A program made the translations under genes and the position numbers. This document shows positions 49,200 through 61,600 of a stretch of DNA of 64,000 nucleotides, piece by piece (the stretch's first letter is position 1; each line of letters starts with the position of its first letter). This stretch comes from Valencia hispanica. Taxonomy: Eukaryota; Chordata; Actinopteri; Cyprinodontiformes; Valenciidae. The notes beneath the pieces were generated by a model. The model did no database searches and was not told the origin of the DNA. It saw only the letters and a program-made list of their open reading frames with translations. The DNA lies in assembly GCA_963556495.2 (NCBI GenBank), contig OY747712.1:26714235-26778234 (forward strand). Direction: 5' to 3'.

Positions 49200-49600
49200 C
49201 TACTCACTGGTTTGAGGCTGAAGTTCAAAGAGCCTTGTTGTTGCGTTGCATTGTGGGTATTGTTGTCACTGAACTCATACACCAGTGACCAGACTCAGTT
49301 GAAAGATCCTCTTTGGGACTACAAGTACCAGGTACGACTATTGTTCGGCCGCTTAATGTACACAGTTCAGTTTGTTTTAGTATCCACAGACAGCGCTTTG
49401 TCACAAGGGACCAAAGTCCAGTGCTCCTCGTTAACCTGGCCGCTACACGCCTTTGATTAGCTGCCAAAACCTGGAGCGACCCCTCCTCCGAAGTCTGCGC
49501 TTCGCTTGCTCCCGTTCCAGGGCCGCCGCCTGCCTCGTAGCTCTTATAACGGAGCGGAGAAACTGGCCTGCTAGTTAGCAAGCAAGCTAAGGTTTCCCCC
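49200..49600 (+). promoter_or_regulatory. kdsr promoter and 5' UTR (inferred)
   Basis: CpG-rich block up to the kdsr ATG with GGCCGCTACACGCC, CGACCCCTCCTCCGAAG and CCAGGGCCGCCGCCTGCC. At 49249-49267 the sequence, read inverted, is ACAACAATACCCACAATGC, close to the ZNF143/Staf binding motif as I recall it. Start site unknown. Confidence 0.45.
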
Positions 49601-52600
49601 ATGTCCTCTGAAGAAGCGTTCAGTTCAACGATTACAGATTGGCTCTTCGTCCATTCCTGGGGGCTCCTTCTACCATTCATTATGCTTCTTGTTGTCGCTG
49701 CCTTCATTGTTGCCTTTGTGTTGTTGCTGTACATGATATCGCCTCTCATAAGCCCCAAACCTCTGAAACTGAATGGGGCCCACGTCGTGGTGAGTATCTT
49801 TACTTCGTTGACAGTAGTTAGCGTCCATTCTTACCTTTAGGTGCAGCCGCCTTCAGGCTGTAGCATCATTCTGTACCATTGCACAAAAGTTATTTTCTAA
49901 GTAGACATTGTCAGGTCCACCGCTGCAGCTGAACATCTGCTTTAACGTTTCGACCAGACTACAAGTCGTTTTTTCATATGTTTTGGAGCAACACGCCCAC
50001 GTTAAACATGTTTTTATTTTTATTTTACGAAAGACCTTGTAGCAAAATTTGGATCTGTATCAGGTAGGAAAAGCCTAATTGATGCTTTGTTTAAGTTAAT
50101 ACAATGATGTGTAAAACTATCATTGTATTTACTATTTACTATATGTAAAACTATCTCAGTCTTATTTTTACTGAAGGTTTTAATATGGTGAGAAACATAC
50201 CCATCTTGTGCCTTGACAGTAACTCTTTAATTGGATTGTTAGAGCAAAACACAATATTAAAATCAAGAGATTTAAAAACGACTTTTAAAACATTGTATAT
50301 TGTTTGAAAATATTGATGCTCACTTTTCTTCTTTTTTCATACTTATACAGACCTGAAAGATATTCAAATCCAATTCCATACTCTTCCATTCTACGTAAAA
50401 AAGAAGTCACTCTATTTACATTAAAATAACACAAAAAGGAGAAATTGCATGAACAAACCCAATTTCTGCATTAAAGCATATGTCCTTTACTATAGGTGTG
50501 CTGATCGGGCTGATACTGATTCATAGATTTCTTTAAATTTGTCTTTATTGCAAGTAAGGAAAAAGTTTACTAGCCTTCTTTAAGCCAGCTGACCAGCTGT
50601 GCGCAGCAACAGGTACTCCATAACTTTATACTCTATATAGCCCTAAAGCTCCAGTCACTCTGGGACTGTCATGGGCCCTTCAGAGAACAGCACGATGGAT
50701 TGTTTTGGTAGTTTTAGCAACTTTTTGAACCTTTGCTTACCTTTAATTCTGCTAATCTGCACATACCTATTACTGAGGACCCACTAATACATTTCCACCC
50801 ATTCAAAAACTAAAAATAGGGTAATTTAATTTTATGCCTCTTGACCCACTCTCAGAATAGGTGAGGTTTAGATACCGAAACAAGCACTGAAACTGATACT
50901 TTTTTATGAATATTAAATAGAAATGAAAAGTAGAATGAAAGTATCAGAGACCACACACACAGTGTTTCGAAAGCAGTGGTGTCTAGAATCAGTCCGGAAG
51001 GGTTGCTTTCCTGCATACTTTAATGTTGCCTTAATTCAACACATCTGAATCAAAGGAATCAAAGCCCCTTCCTGGGCTGCCACCTTATCGTGGTGGAGGG
51101 GGGTTTGAGTGTCCCAATGATCCTAGGAGCTATGCTGTTGGGGGCTTTTGCTCCTGGTAGGGTCACCCATGGCAATTTGGTTCTAGGTGAGGGATCAGAC
51201 ACAGTGCAGCCCAAAAGACCCCTATGATGAACAAGACAGATGGACTCAGTGTTCCCTCTCCCGGACGCGGGTCACCGGGGCCCCCCTCTGGAGCCAGGCC
51301 TGAAGGTGGGGCACGTTGGCGAGCGCCTGGTGGCCGGGCCTTTACCCATGGGGCCTGGTCGGGCTTTGCCCGAAGAGGCAACATGGGCCCCCCTTCCCAT
51401 GAGCTCACCACCTGTGGGAGGGGCCATAGGGGTAGGGTGCTGTGCAGGATGGGCGGCGGCCAAAGGCAGGGACCTTGGCGGTCCGATCCTCGGCTGCAGA
51501 AGCTGGCTCTCGGGACGTGGAACGTCACCTCTCTGGTGGTGAAGGAGCCGGAGCTGGTGTGCGAGGTTGAGAGGGTTCGACTGGACATCGTCGGACTCAC
51601 CTCGGCGCACGGCTCTGGCTCTGGAACCCGTCTCCTCGAGAGGGGTTGGACTCTCTTCCACTCTGGAGTTGCCCCTGCTGAGAGGTGCCGAGCTGGGGTG
51701 GGCATACTCGATACAATGTCTCGCCATCTCGGCGCCTGTACGTTGGGGTTTACCCCGGTGAACGAGAGGGTAGCCTCCCTCCGCCTTCCGGTGGGGGGAC
51801 GCGTCCTGACTGTTGTTTGTGCTTACGTGCCAAACAGCAGATTAGATTACCCACCCTTCTTGGAGTCTTTGGAGGGGGTGCTGGAGAGTGCTCCTCCTGG
51901 GGACTCCCTTGTTCTGCTGGGGGACTTCAACGCTCACGTGGGCAATGACAGTGAGACCTGGAGGGGTGTGGTTGGGTGGAATGGCCCCCCCGATCTGAAC
52001 CCAAGTGGTGTCTTGTTATTGGACTTCTGTGCTCGTCATGGATTGTCCATAACAAACACCATGTTCAAGCATAAAGGTGCCCAAATGTGCACTTGGCACC
52101 AGGACACCTTAGGCCGCAGCTCAGTGATCGACTTGGTTGTCTTCTCATCTGATCTGCGGCCGCATGTTTTGGACACTCGGGTGAAGAGAGGGGCTGAACT
52201 GTCCACTGACCACTACCTGGTGGTGAGTCGGCCCAGATTGTGGGGGAGGACGCCGGACAGACCTGGAATGCCCAAACGTGTTGTGAGGATCTGCTGGGAA
52301 CGTCTGGCAGAGTCTCCTGTCAGAAGGAGCTTTAACTCACACCTCCGGCAGAACTTTGAACACGTCCCGGGGGAGGCGGGGGGCATTGAGTCTGAGTGGA
52401 CCATGTTCCGTGCCTCCATTGCCGAGGCGGCTGACCGAAGCTGTGGCCGCAAGGTGGTTGGTGCCTGTCGCGGCGGCAACCCCCGAACCCGCTGGTGACG
52501 CGGGATGTTTTGGGTCGGTGGATGGAATACTTCGAAGACCTCCTCAATCCCACCAGCACGCCTTCCAATCTGGAAGCAGGGTTTGGGGACTTGGGGTCAG

Positions 52601-55600
52601 TCTCTCCAATCTCTGGTGTTGAGGTCACCGAGGTCGTTAAAAAGCTCCTTGGTGGCAGGGCTCCGGGGGTGGATGAGATTCGGCCGGAGTTCCTCAAGGC
52701 TCTGGATGTTGTGGGGCTGTGTTGGTTAATGCGGCTCTGCAATATTGCGTGGACATCGGGGGCAGTTCCCTTGGATTGGCAGACCGGGGTGGTGGTCCCC
52801 CTGTTTAAAAAGGGGGACCACAGGATTTGTTTCAACTACAGGGGATCAGACTTCTGAGCCTCCCTGGTAAGGTCTATTCAGGGGTTCTGGAGAGGAGGGT
52901 CCGACGGATAGTCGAACCTCGGATCCAGGAGGAACAATGCGGTTTTTGTCCTGGCCGTGGAACACTGGACCAGCTCTACACCCTCAGCAGGGTCCTGGAG
53001 GGTCCGTGGGAGTTCGCCCAACCGGTCTACATGTGTTTTGTGGACTTGGAGAAGGCGTTCGACCGTGTCCCTCGAGGGGCCCTGTGGGGGGTGCTCCGGG
53101 AGTATGGAGTACCGGGCCCCTTGATACGGGCTGTTAGGTCCCTGTATGACCGGTGCCAGAGTTTGGTTCACATTGCCGGCAGTAAGTCGGGCTTGTTTCC
53201 AGTGAGAGTTGGACTCCTCCAAGGTTGCCCTTTGTCACCGATCCTGTTCCTAACTTTTATGGACAGGATCTCTAGGCGCAGCCAAGGCGTTGAGGGGATC
53301 CGTTTTGGTGGCCTCAGGATCGGGTCTCTGCTTTTTGCAGATGACGTGGTCCTGTTGGCTTCATCGGAACGTGATCTACAGCTTTCGCTGGAGCGGTTCA
53401 CAGCTGAGTGTGAAGCGGCTGGGATGAGAATCAGCACCTCCAAATCCGAGGCCCTGGTCTTGAGCTGGAAAAGGGTGGGGTCCCTTCTCCGGGTCGGGGA
53501 TGGGGTCCTTCCCCAAGTAGAGGGGTTTAAGTATCTGGGGGTCTTGTTCACGAATGAGGGAGATATGGAGCGGGAGATCGATAGATGGATTGGTGGGGCA
53601 TCTGCAGTTATGCGGGCGCTGTACCGGTCTGTCGTGGTGAAGAGAGAGCTGAGCCGAAAGGCGAAGCTCTCGATTTACCGGTCGATCTATGTTCCTACCC
53701 TCATCTATGGTCACGAACTCTGGGTGGTGACCGAAAGAACGAGATCATGGATACAAGCGGCTGAAATGAGTTTCCTTCGTAGAATGTCTGGGCTCTCCCT
53801 TAGAGATAGGGTGAGAAGCTCAGTCATCCGGAGGGGGCTCAGAGTAGAGCCGCTGCTTCTCCACAACGAGAGGAGTCAGTTGAGGTGGCTCGGGCATCTG
53901 GTCAGGATGCCTCCTGGACACCTCCCTGGTGAGGTGTTTCGGGCACGTCCCACCGGGAGGAGGCCCAGGGCAAGACCCAGGACACGCTGGAGGGACTATG
54001 TTTTTCGGCTGGCCTGGGAACGCCTTGGGATTCCTCCGGAGGAGCTGGAACAAGTGGCTGGGGAGAGGGAAGTCTGGGTCTCTTTGCTTAGGCTGCCGCC
54101 CCCGCGACCCGACCCCGGATAAGCTGAAGAAAATGGATGGATGAATCAAAGGAATGGGTCATTAGGTCTCTGCAGAGCTTGTTGACACAATTTTGAAGTA
54201 GTTCAGTAATTTCATTAGCTTTATTGGAGCAAGGACACCAGGCCACGAGGACTGACTTGGACACTGCTGCTTTCAAAGAAATCCTGGAGGATAATCCAAT
54301 CAGAATTTGACATCCCTCATTGTTTATACATTTAGAAAAGAGCAGATCTAAGTAAGTCCATATACTGAAGAGTGAAGCATGTATTATCTGATGATTTATG
54401 TATATATTGAGAATGAGGAGACGCGTAACGAGAATGAGAAGACACGTAACGATCTGGGCGGGGTCTGAGCCAGTCGGCCATGTTGTCAGGCTACACTATC
54501 GGTTGCCATGGGCAACACTATCAGAGCGAGACAGAGACGGAGCAGGAAAGACGACTGGAATTACGCATTTAAACGGAGAAATTACGGATAACATTAAAGG
54601 AACGGGGCAGGATTTGTAAATAAAATAAACATCCATGTCCAGTTTTTTAATGCTGTTGGGTGATGAAGCGTTATAAACCAAAAAGAATGAGCCCACCCAC
54701 GTATCGCTCCATTTTCTTAAACTGGCTGTGTGCTGCAAAATGTGCTGCAGTTCGGGGCCCGAATTTCCCACGCTGTCCTACGGATGTGACGTCAATTGAC
54801 ACGGCTTGCGCGTCCTCGACAGCTTTAAAAGAGGAAGAAAAAGAATGGGACAGAGATCTAGACTCTTTACCTCTGTGCACCTACATGGAGATAGTTGATT
54901 ACTTGGTTTTTGGCATCAGCTATTATACCATGCAAGAATTCAAAAGCCATAAGTCATATATGCGCAATAATAAAACGTGTTCCCTTTACAACCCTTGCCG
55001 TTCTGTGCGGGGAAACTAACAGATCAGAGTCCTGCAATGGGGCAGGTACCCGCAGGTGGAATATTCCAAAGCAATAAAAGACAAATAACTGATTCTACTA
55101 TAATTTACATTAAATCAGCTGATATTTATTTGATGCAGAGATCGCTGTGCAGGAACAAAATGTTGTCCACAGTCCCTGGGTTTATCTGCGCTCTCTGTTC
55201 CTGAATCGCAAATTCAATCAGAGAAAAATCTCTCTGCAGTGCAGGATGCAGCGGAATGTTCCCACTATCTATAGCGGGAACATTCCGCTGCCAGCGCAAA
55301 GTCAGGGGAATATTCTGGCATGTTCTCTCCACAAACACAATATATCAACACCATTCTCTTTGGGAGTCGTAAACAAGCAAAAGTATTAAATTGGTATTTT
55401 TTAACCTGCAGTAAAAAAAACTTCAGCCAGACCCATGAAATTTAATTGATGTATTTTTCCATCTTGAAACGGGTACCAGCGGTACTGCAGGACTCTTCCC
55501 TGAACATGTTTGCATACGGACTAAAACCTTGACGTATCCACTGCAAAGAATGCTGCAGCATCTGCGCAGAAAGAAACCATGACTGTATAAGAAAGTGCAA

Positions 55601-58600
55601 TGGATTAATTTAAATAATACTGGATTCAGACACTGATTATGTGGAAATTGTGCTGGGAGCACAAGTGGATGTTACATCTGCGCTGGTAAGAAATTCCGCA
55701 TCGGGTTTAGAAAAGTGGTGGGGACATGTCTCCGGCTAAAATGACGCATGTTGCTTTCTTTAGAACATATGGTGAAAACATATTTTTTTTCTAGTGCACA
55801 TCATTCTTTTGCACTGTTTACAGTTTCAACTTTTTGTGATTTTATTTTGTAATTTCTATTTGCTTATATATTATAGTTCTCAATAAATACTGGTAAGCCA
55901 CATAAGTTTGTTTCGAGAATTTATTTCAATACGCAACAGCAAAGAGGCACTCCGACAACACTGGCACATATTTGTTAAGCTGCTATGATACCAACAAAGG
56001 AACGGCTTGTGCTTTTGGCGGGTTTCCTGACAACATGGCCGACGGGGGCGGGGCACTGGGCTGTGACGACATCTCCTCATTCTCAATAGAGGGAATACAT
56101 TTTAAATTGGTGAATGTTTTATGAGTCAATGTCTAGAATATTATGTAGGAACTTGGGCAGTTTGGAATTACCTTTCTTGTTATTTCCCGTTAAATGTACT
56201 ACAGGTCATTACTTTGAGGTTTGCTTTGAATACTGTTTTACGCTTGCTCAACTTCCCTGACCTTTCCTTGTTGGTTCTTTTGACCCTGTTTTGCTCAGGT
56301 GACTGGGGGCTCCAGTGGGATTGGGAAAAGCATGGCGATTGAGTGTTACAGACAAGGAGCATTCATCACTCTGGTAGCACGAGACGAGGTAAGTGCAAAC
56401 ATTTAACCAGTCCTTCCAGTCCTCCACACGCTGTTATTACAGTCAACTTTTTTTTTTTTTATGTCAAACCCTGCGGAACTAAAGGTGAATTTTTTCCATG
56501 TCAGCTGAACGATCATGTGCAAAATTGGCTTTAGTTTCTGTTTAACACTTTGTGATCATGTGACAATTATTTTTCCTAAGGTATGTCATTTAATCCGCTT
56601 AGTCCAGTGTAAAATAATACATCTGAATGGTATTAGTTTTTTACAGTAATGAATTTTAAAAGTAATATGTTTTTATGCCAGAATAATTACATACAACATT
56701 TCTTCTAGGAGAAATTACTTAGAGCAAAGAAAGAGGTGGAGACATATGCCATTAATGACAAGCAGGTATTTATTAAAAAAAATTTTTTATCCATTGTCCA
56801 TTAATCCATAATCCGTTGCATCTCATTGAATCTTTAAATCTCATGTTCTTTGTTCAGGTGGTGCTCTGCGTATCGGTGGATGTTTCCAGTGACTACACTC
56901 AAGTGGAAAATGTGATAAAACAGGTAATGTTACCCTCTTCACTTTGATAAGGCATATCAGATTCTCTCAATAATTTAGAGTAGTGTTATAACAGTGGCAT
57001 TTTGTTGCTGTGCAGGCTCAGGAGAAGCTTGGGCCTGTCGACATGCTCATAAACTGCGCTGGAACTGCCATTTCGGCAAAGTTTGAGGAAATGGAGGTGG
57101 AGCGCTTTAAGGTATGTACCAATAACTTCCAATCATAGGAGGTTAATAGGATCCTGTTAATTTTACAAATTTAAAATATTGCATATTTTACTCACAGAAA
57201 GCCAAATAGAATTGCCATTCTACCCATTCTAGAATTGCGCTGCTCTGGGTGGCTGCATGTTGGAGAGGCTCTGTTGGCTACATATTAAGTTTAGTTTTTT
57301 TGTACATTGGTTTCTCTTTTTTCTTAAAGAAGATTGCAGTATTTTTTTTTTTTTTACCTGTATACTTTTTAGTTTTTGGTGCTGTGAAGCTGGAGGGATT
57401 TTTGCTGTAAAGGTTTCCCTTTTTGACAATTTGTTATGATGCGTAACCATGGCAACAAATAATACCTCAACTGAAGCCACAAATCCCTGATGAGTTGATA
57501 AGGAGGAGACGTGGATGCAGAGCAGGAGCGAAAAGGAGACAGAGAAAGAGGAACTTCAAGCCATCTCTTCCATCGATCATAATGGGCAACATAAGATCAC
57601 TGGCTAACAAGATGGATGAACTCCAAGCCCTTACAAGGACTTAGCCAGAGTACCGTGAATGCAGTTTTATGTGTTTTACGGAGACGTGGCTGCTGGATCA
57701 TATCCCCGACTCCAACGTCTCTCTGCCAGGCTTCCTGACTGTACGAGCAGACAGAGATCTGAAGACGACCAGAAAAAGAAAAGGTGGTGGAGTAGCAGTG
57801 CTTGTCAACAACAGATGGTGTCATCCAGGACATGTTACTGTGAAGTGTCGTCTCTGCAGCCCAGATGTCGATCTCTTGGTAGTGAGTTTTCGTCCATATT
57901 GTTTACCAAGAGAGTTCACCAGTGTAATTTTTGCAGTTGTTTACATTCCACCTTCAGCCGTTGCCCACACTGCATGTGATGTCATCAGTTCCGTTGTTGC
58001 TAAGCTACAGACACAGCACCCCAATGCATTTGTGGCAATATCTGGTGATTTTAATCATGCCTCGCTCTCTACTGCACTTCCAACATTTCAACAGTTTGTC
58101 AGCTGCTCTACAAGAGAAAACAGGACCTTCGATTTGTTTTATGCAAATGTGAAGGATTCATACACGTCCAAACCAAGACCTCCTCTGGGAAAATCGGATC
58201 ACAATCTTGTTTTTCTCTGTTCAGAATATAAACCACTTGTTCAGAGGCAACCTGTGTCAAAACGAACTGTGAGAAAATGGTCAAAGGAAGCTGAAGAAGC
58301 CCTGCAGGGTTGTTTTGCAACCACAGACTGGATTACTCTTTGCCAAGCACATGGAGAGGACATCAATGGCATGACTGAGTGTGTGACTGACTATATAAAC
58401 TTCTGTTTGGACAACATCATCCCCACCAGAACAGTGAGATGCTTCCCTAATAACAAACCCTGGATCACCAGTGACTTGAAGGAACCGCTAAACAAGAAAA
58501 AAAGAGCCTTCAGGGAGGGAGACAGGGAATTACTGAGGAGTATACAGAAGCAACTTAAGGTCAAGATCAAAGACAGCAAGGAGGCATACAGGAAGAAGCT

Positions 58601-61600
58601 GGAGAACAAACTACAGAGGAACAATATCAGAGATGTCTTGTCAGGAATGAGAAAGATCACAGGCTTTAAGGACAGGAAGGATTGGATAGATGGAAGTCTG
58701 GACAGAGGCAATGAACTGAACATATTCTTCAACAGGTTCAGTTCAGGATCTAGCTCAGCATCCCCCTCTCCTGTTCCCAGCCAAAATGACACCAACAGCT
58801 TTCCTGTTACACCTCGGATATTTTATCCTTCACCTCAGCCATGGACTCTTCTAATTCCACAAGTTTGACTTCAACCAAGTCAGGAAATGCTGCTACCCCC
58901 TTTGCCTCCCCCTCCCACTTGTCTGTCTCCAAAAGTCAGGTGAAGAGGCAGCTGGAGAAACTGAACCGGAACAAGGCTGCAGGTCCAGATGGTGTCAGCC
59001 CCAGAGTCCTGAAGGCCTGTGCAGAGCAGCTCTATGGGATTCTGCAGCACCTCTTCAACCTTAGCCTAACTCAGGACAAGGTTTCAGTGTTGTGGAAGAC
59101 ATCCTGCCTTGTTCCAGTACCCAAAAGAACTCACCCATCAGTCATCAATGACTATAGACCTGTTGCCCTGACATCCCACATCATGAAGGTCCTGGAGAGA
59201 CTCCTGTTGGCACCCCTGAGTAAGCAAACAAGAACGTATCAGGACCCACTGCAGTTTGCTTATCGCTGTGGAGTTGGAGTTGAAGATGCCATCATCCACC
59301 TACTTCAACCAACCCACTGTCATCTGGACAAAGCAGGCAGCACTGTGAGGATAATGATCTTTGATTTCTCCAGCGCATTTAACACAATTCAGCCTGATTT
59401 GCTTTGTCAGAAACTCCTGAAGACACAGGTGGAGCCCTCAACAATCGCCTGGATCAATGACTACCTGACCAACAGACCACAATTTGTGAGACTGAAGAAT
59501 TGTGTGTCAAACCAGGTGGTCAGCAGCACAGGAGCACCACAGGGGACTGTACTCTCACCATTCCTTTTCACTCTGTACACCTCAGACTTCCAGTACAAAT
59601 CAGAGACCTGTCATCTGCAGAAATACTCGGATGACTCTGCAATTGTTGGGTGTATCAGAGATGGACAAGAAGTTGAAAACAGAGAGCTGGTGGACCGCTT
59701 TGTGACATGGTGTGGAAACAATCGTCTCACCTTGAATGTGAACAAAACAAAGGAGATGATTGTAGATTTCAGAAGAAGAAGGGATAAGTCAAAAACTGTT
59801 TCCATCATGGGAGAAGAAGTGGAGGTGGTTGAGGAGTATAAATACCTCGGAGTTCACCTTGACAACAGACTGGACTGGGGGCGCAACAGTGAAACCGTCT
59901 GCAAGAAGGGACAGAGCAGACTGTCCTTCTTGAGGAAGCTTATCTCCTTCAAGGTTTGCAGCAAGATGCTGGAGATCTTCTACAAGTCTGTTGTGGAGAG
60001 TGTAATCTCTTCAGCCGTCATCTGTTGGGGTAGCAGCATCAGAGCCAGGGACTTAAATAGGCTAAACAACCTGATAAAGAAGGCTGGTTCTGTTCTTGGG
60101 ACAACTGTGGAACATCTGGAGATGATGATGCAAAGAAGGATTCTTCATAAAATCAAAAAAATTATGGACAACCCTGAGCATCCTCTTAATGAGACCGTCC
60201 TACAACAACAGAGCGTCTTCAGTCGGAGGCTTCTTCAGTTTCGCTGCAATACAGACCGCTACAGGAAATCCTTCCTGCCCACAGCCATCATCATCTACAA
60301 CAACTCCTTAAAGAATTAATTAAATGAGCCTATACCAACACTTAATTTCCGTATGGGATCAATAAAGTATTTTTGAATTTTAATTGAATTGAATTGAATG
60401 TGAGGTTGGCTCAGCATTTATGAGCAGCAAACATTTGTTTTTAGAGAGCCTGGCTTAGAGCAGTAGTTTCCAGGGCACTTACTGACTTTCCACTTTTTTT
60501 CTATTCAATTCAAAATTACTTTATTAATCCCAAAGGGAAATTAAATGTTGTTGTAACTCATTATCAAAGTTTCTTCATAGATTTGTTGTAGATGCTGATG
60601 GCTGTGGGTAGGGATGATCTCCTGTAGCTCTCTGCAGATCTGAAGAAGCCTCTGACTGAAGACGCTCTGTAGTTGTAGGACAGTCTGATGTAGGCTAGAG
60701 AATGCTCAGTGTTGTCCATAATCTTCATTTTATGAATAATCCTTTTTGTACACTAAACTCCAGAGGGTCCTCAGCATCTAACCTGTTTGTCAACAATCTC
60801 ACATTGCCCAATATGATTGATGGAGATGGTTTGAAATTCCTCCTTTTCTCTCTCCTCTTCGCCCCTTCTCTGGATCCATGGCGTCTCATTTTCAAGTCAT
60901 CAGGGTTTTGTGGCTGCAGTTGAGGTATTATTTGAGCTTTTGTGATGTTAATCAGCTGCTCCCAGTTGTAAACTACCTTGTTGCCATGGTTATGCATCAT
61001 AACAAATGTCTAAAAATAAAATAAAAAGTAGCAAAAGTCCTTCCAGCTGCACAGCATTCAAAACCAGAGAGAACGATTGTCCACAAAAAAAAGTTTTCTA
61101 CTAGAAATGAAGGAATAAAAGTAAAATAAAATAAAAAAAATCAGAACAAATGTAACGGAGCTACTCCAACAATCTGCCACCTTGAGCGGCGCAATTCCGG
61201 AACATATTATGAACATATATCTTTTTAGAAGGATATTTGGTCTTGTTAAAACATTTAATAACACAGATCTTTAAATAATTTCAGCAAAATAAGACACAAA
61301 CACAAAAAGAACCAGAAAAAAAAGTATTGTAATACCAATTTAATGTGTATTTGTATTTTCTTAATAAGTAAATCACTACTGCTGTTAATTTAAACATGTC
61401 AAGAATATTTAGATTGTGAAATGCACTTCATTAATGGCCGTTCTCCTGCGTGAGATGTGAACTTTGGCCTTACTTTGTGTAGGAAATGATGGAACTGAAC
61501 TACCTGGGCAGTGTCTATCCAACGCGAGCCGTCATAACCACCATGAAGGAGCGCAGAATGGGCCGCATCATGTTTGTCTCATCCCAGGCGGGTCAAATCG

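Larger units (their letters stand above)
51060..54141 (+). mobile_element. Rex3 LINE (RTE clade), nearly complete, with 14-bp target duplication
   Basis: TGAATCAAAGGAAT occurs at 51046-51059 and again at 54142-54155, the target duplication. The element runs from the Rex3 5' end to a 3' end of ATGGATGG units, as is typical. Two sites recalled as standard Rex3 PCR targets are present: TGGCAGACCGGGGTGGTGGT near 52778, and the GGTTGCCCTTTGTCACCG block near 53224. It is in the sense orientation of kdsr intron 1. Most Rex3 copies are 5' truncated, so this length is notable. Confidence 0.93.
50975..54275 (+). repeat. Fish MITE split by Rex3
   Basis: Left piece about 50975-51059 (TTCCTGCATACTTTAATGTT, AATTCAACACATCTGAATCA) and right piece 54142-54275 (ATGGGTCATTAGGTCTCTGC, ATTGGAGCAAGGACACCAGG, GGCCACGAGGACTGACTTGG) join into one copy of a common fish repeat once the Rex3 at 51060-54141 is removed. 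Related to 16410-16545. Confidence 0.6.
57430..60395 (+). mobile_element. Jockey-group LINE (CR1/L2/Rex1-like), nearly full length, in kdsr intron 5
   Basis: Starts near TTTGTTATGATGC, has a 150-bp leader, endonuclease and reverse transcriptase frames, and a short 3' UTR ending AATAAAGTATTTTTGAATTT and ATTGAATTGAATTGAA units, as is usual for the L2/CR1 group. It is in the sense direction of kdsr. A 45-base leader block (GGGAGCAGCTGATTAACATC) found in its relatives at 42056 and 60503 is missing here. The exact clade name is not certain. Confidence 0.85.

Noticed and set aside
49225..49758. 177-codon minus-strand frame over kdsr exon 1
   Set aside because: It is antisense to a confirmed exon and CpG-rich promoter, with no recognisable domain.
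51163..51727. Minus-strand frames of 150-180 codons in Rex3
   Set aside because: Shadows of the GC-rich Rex3 endonuclease frame on the other strand.
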